From contig NZ_JAOWKX010000003.1 in assembly GCF_025751585.1 (NCBI RefSeq), positions 262,323 through 326,322 of the forward strand: a stretch of DNA of 64,000 nt, given 5' to 3'. The DNA comes from Fluctibacter corallii (GTDB lineage Bacteria; Pseudomonadota; Gammaproteobacteria; Enterobacterales; Alteromonadaceae). Position numbers and translations under genes: made by a program. The notes under the pieces are model-generated. The model was not told the origin of the DNA. It did no database searches and saw only the letters and a program-made list of their open reading frames with translations. Shown in pieces: positions 63,580 to 64,000 of this stretch (position 1 is its first letter; every line of letters starts with the position of its first letter).

Positions 63580-63592
63580 GCGCGGCATTATA
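63580..63592 (-). promoter_or_regulatory. Promoter -10 and GC-rich discriminator of EF-G2
   Basis: On the minus strand a perfect TATAAT (63592-63587), extended by TG, is followed by GCCGCGC (63586-63580), a GC-rich discriminator of the kind found at stringently controlled translation genes. The start of transcription near 63580 gives a leader of about 30 nt, ruling out the longer N-terminus. No good -35 was identified. The rest of 63593-63839 shows no gene. Confidence 0.65.
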
Positions 63593-63839
63593 CAAAAAAT
63601 CGGCGCTGGTTACATTTTTCCTTTTCCTTATAAATCAACAACTTAAAATATGACCCTTTTATGATGTTGCATTCTTGCCATAAATCGGAGAAAAATACTC
63701 CCTGAACACCATCTTGCAACTTATTTGTGATTAAAAAATGAACGATAAAGTGTAGTTCATTTCACTAAGAATGGTGGCTTTATGTGCGAGTCGTTTATAA
63801 AAAACAGTTGAATGGGGAATTCTTAAAAACGTCGTCCAA

Positions 63840-64000
63840 TTAAGTGATGGGCATCACCCGATTTCGTCCGAGTTTTTTTGCTTGATACAATAACTTATCT
63901 GCGCGTTCGATCAGTTCTGGGTGAGCTTCGTTTTCTTCTTTTTGGGCAACACCGATGGAAACGGTGATGTCACCGAGGGTTTCACCTGTGCGTCTATTCT
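63840..64000 (-). CDS. GGDEF-domain (diguanylate cyclase) protein, C-terminal fragment
   Basis: The last 52 codons plus the stop of a minus-strand gene cut by the window edge. The readable end GETLGDITVSIGVAQKEENE, then ERADKLLYQAKKLGRNRVMPIT, is the typical C-terminal part of GGDEF domains (the TVSIGVA strand and the AD-x-x-LYxAK-x-x-GRN-x-V helix). The catalytic GGDEF motif and any sensor domain are outside the window. If active, it would make c-di-GMP, the ligand of the LapD-like protein. Confidence 0.85.
   Translation of the reverse strand, partial: NRRTGETLGDITVSIGVAQKEENEAHPELIERADKLLYQAKKLGRNRVMPIT

Overview
The window looks like chromosomal DNA of a marine gammaproteobacterium of the order Alteromonadales (Alteromonas, Glaciecola or a near relative). 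The grounds are the gene families: a large TonB-dependent receptor next to flavin-dependent halogenase-like proteins and glycoside hydrolases, an NhaA/NhaR pair, a second EF-G, and a Lap-type adhesin system laid out much as in Shewanella and Pseudomonas. No rRNA, tRNA, CRISPR array, insertion sequence, integrase or phage gene was seen. Both ends cut genes: a chemotaxis-receptor C-terminus on the left and a GGDEF-domain C-terminus on the right.

Region 1 (1-18.7 kb) is a beta-glucan/oligosaccharide utilisation locus. On the minus strand lie a GH1 beta-glucosidase, a GPH-family sugar symporter, a LacI regulator and an AraC regulator. Divergent from them lie a TonB-dependent receptor, two halogenase-like flavoproteins enclosing a SapC-family protein and a cupin_8/JmjC-like protein, a sodium/solute symporter, a GH3 lipoprotein beta-glucosidase and a FucP-type MFS sugar transporter. 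LacI-family operators with an AAGCGCTT core lie at the GH1 promoter, the receptor promoter and in front of the symporter. Two more precede a GH16 laminarinase unit at 55.2-58.9 kb, so a split regulon for laminarin-like beta-1,3-glucan is the best reading: GH16 cuts outside, the receptor imports, GH3/GH1 finish, and three inner-membrane transporters take up the sugars.

Region 2 (18.7-26.9 kb) is mixed housekeeping: CreA, a periplasmic binding-like protein, a Tas-like aldo/keto reductase, a MATE exporter behind a long leader with a 27-codon ORF, a DJ-1/PfpI protein, YihY/BrkB, a 52-residue Pmp3/YqaE peptide and a DUF748/AsmA-like protein.

Region 3 (26.9-45.1 kb) is a complete biofilm-adhesin system: a 2,988-residue LapA-type adhesin with a TAAG cleavage site and two classes of tandem Ig-like repeats; its type I secretion system (a TolC-OmpA fusion, ABC exporter and HlyD adaptor); a LuxR-type regulator with a pseudo-receiver; and the control pair LapD (degenerate GGDEF-EAL) and LapG (periplasmic protease).

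Region 4 (45.1-55.2 kb) holds a LysE exporter with divergent Lrp regulator, a zinc metalloprotease, and a minus-strand ion/stress cluster (NhaA, Rap1a/Tai-like protein, HPF-like protein, universal stress protein, PsiE, BicA-like SulP bicarbonate transporter) headed by divergent NhaR. Region 5 (55.2-64 kb) holds the GH16 unit, a YHYH-domain lipoprotein, a DUF1206 protein and EF-G2. Family assignments rest on motif recognition by eye; no database search was run.
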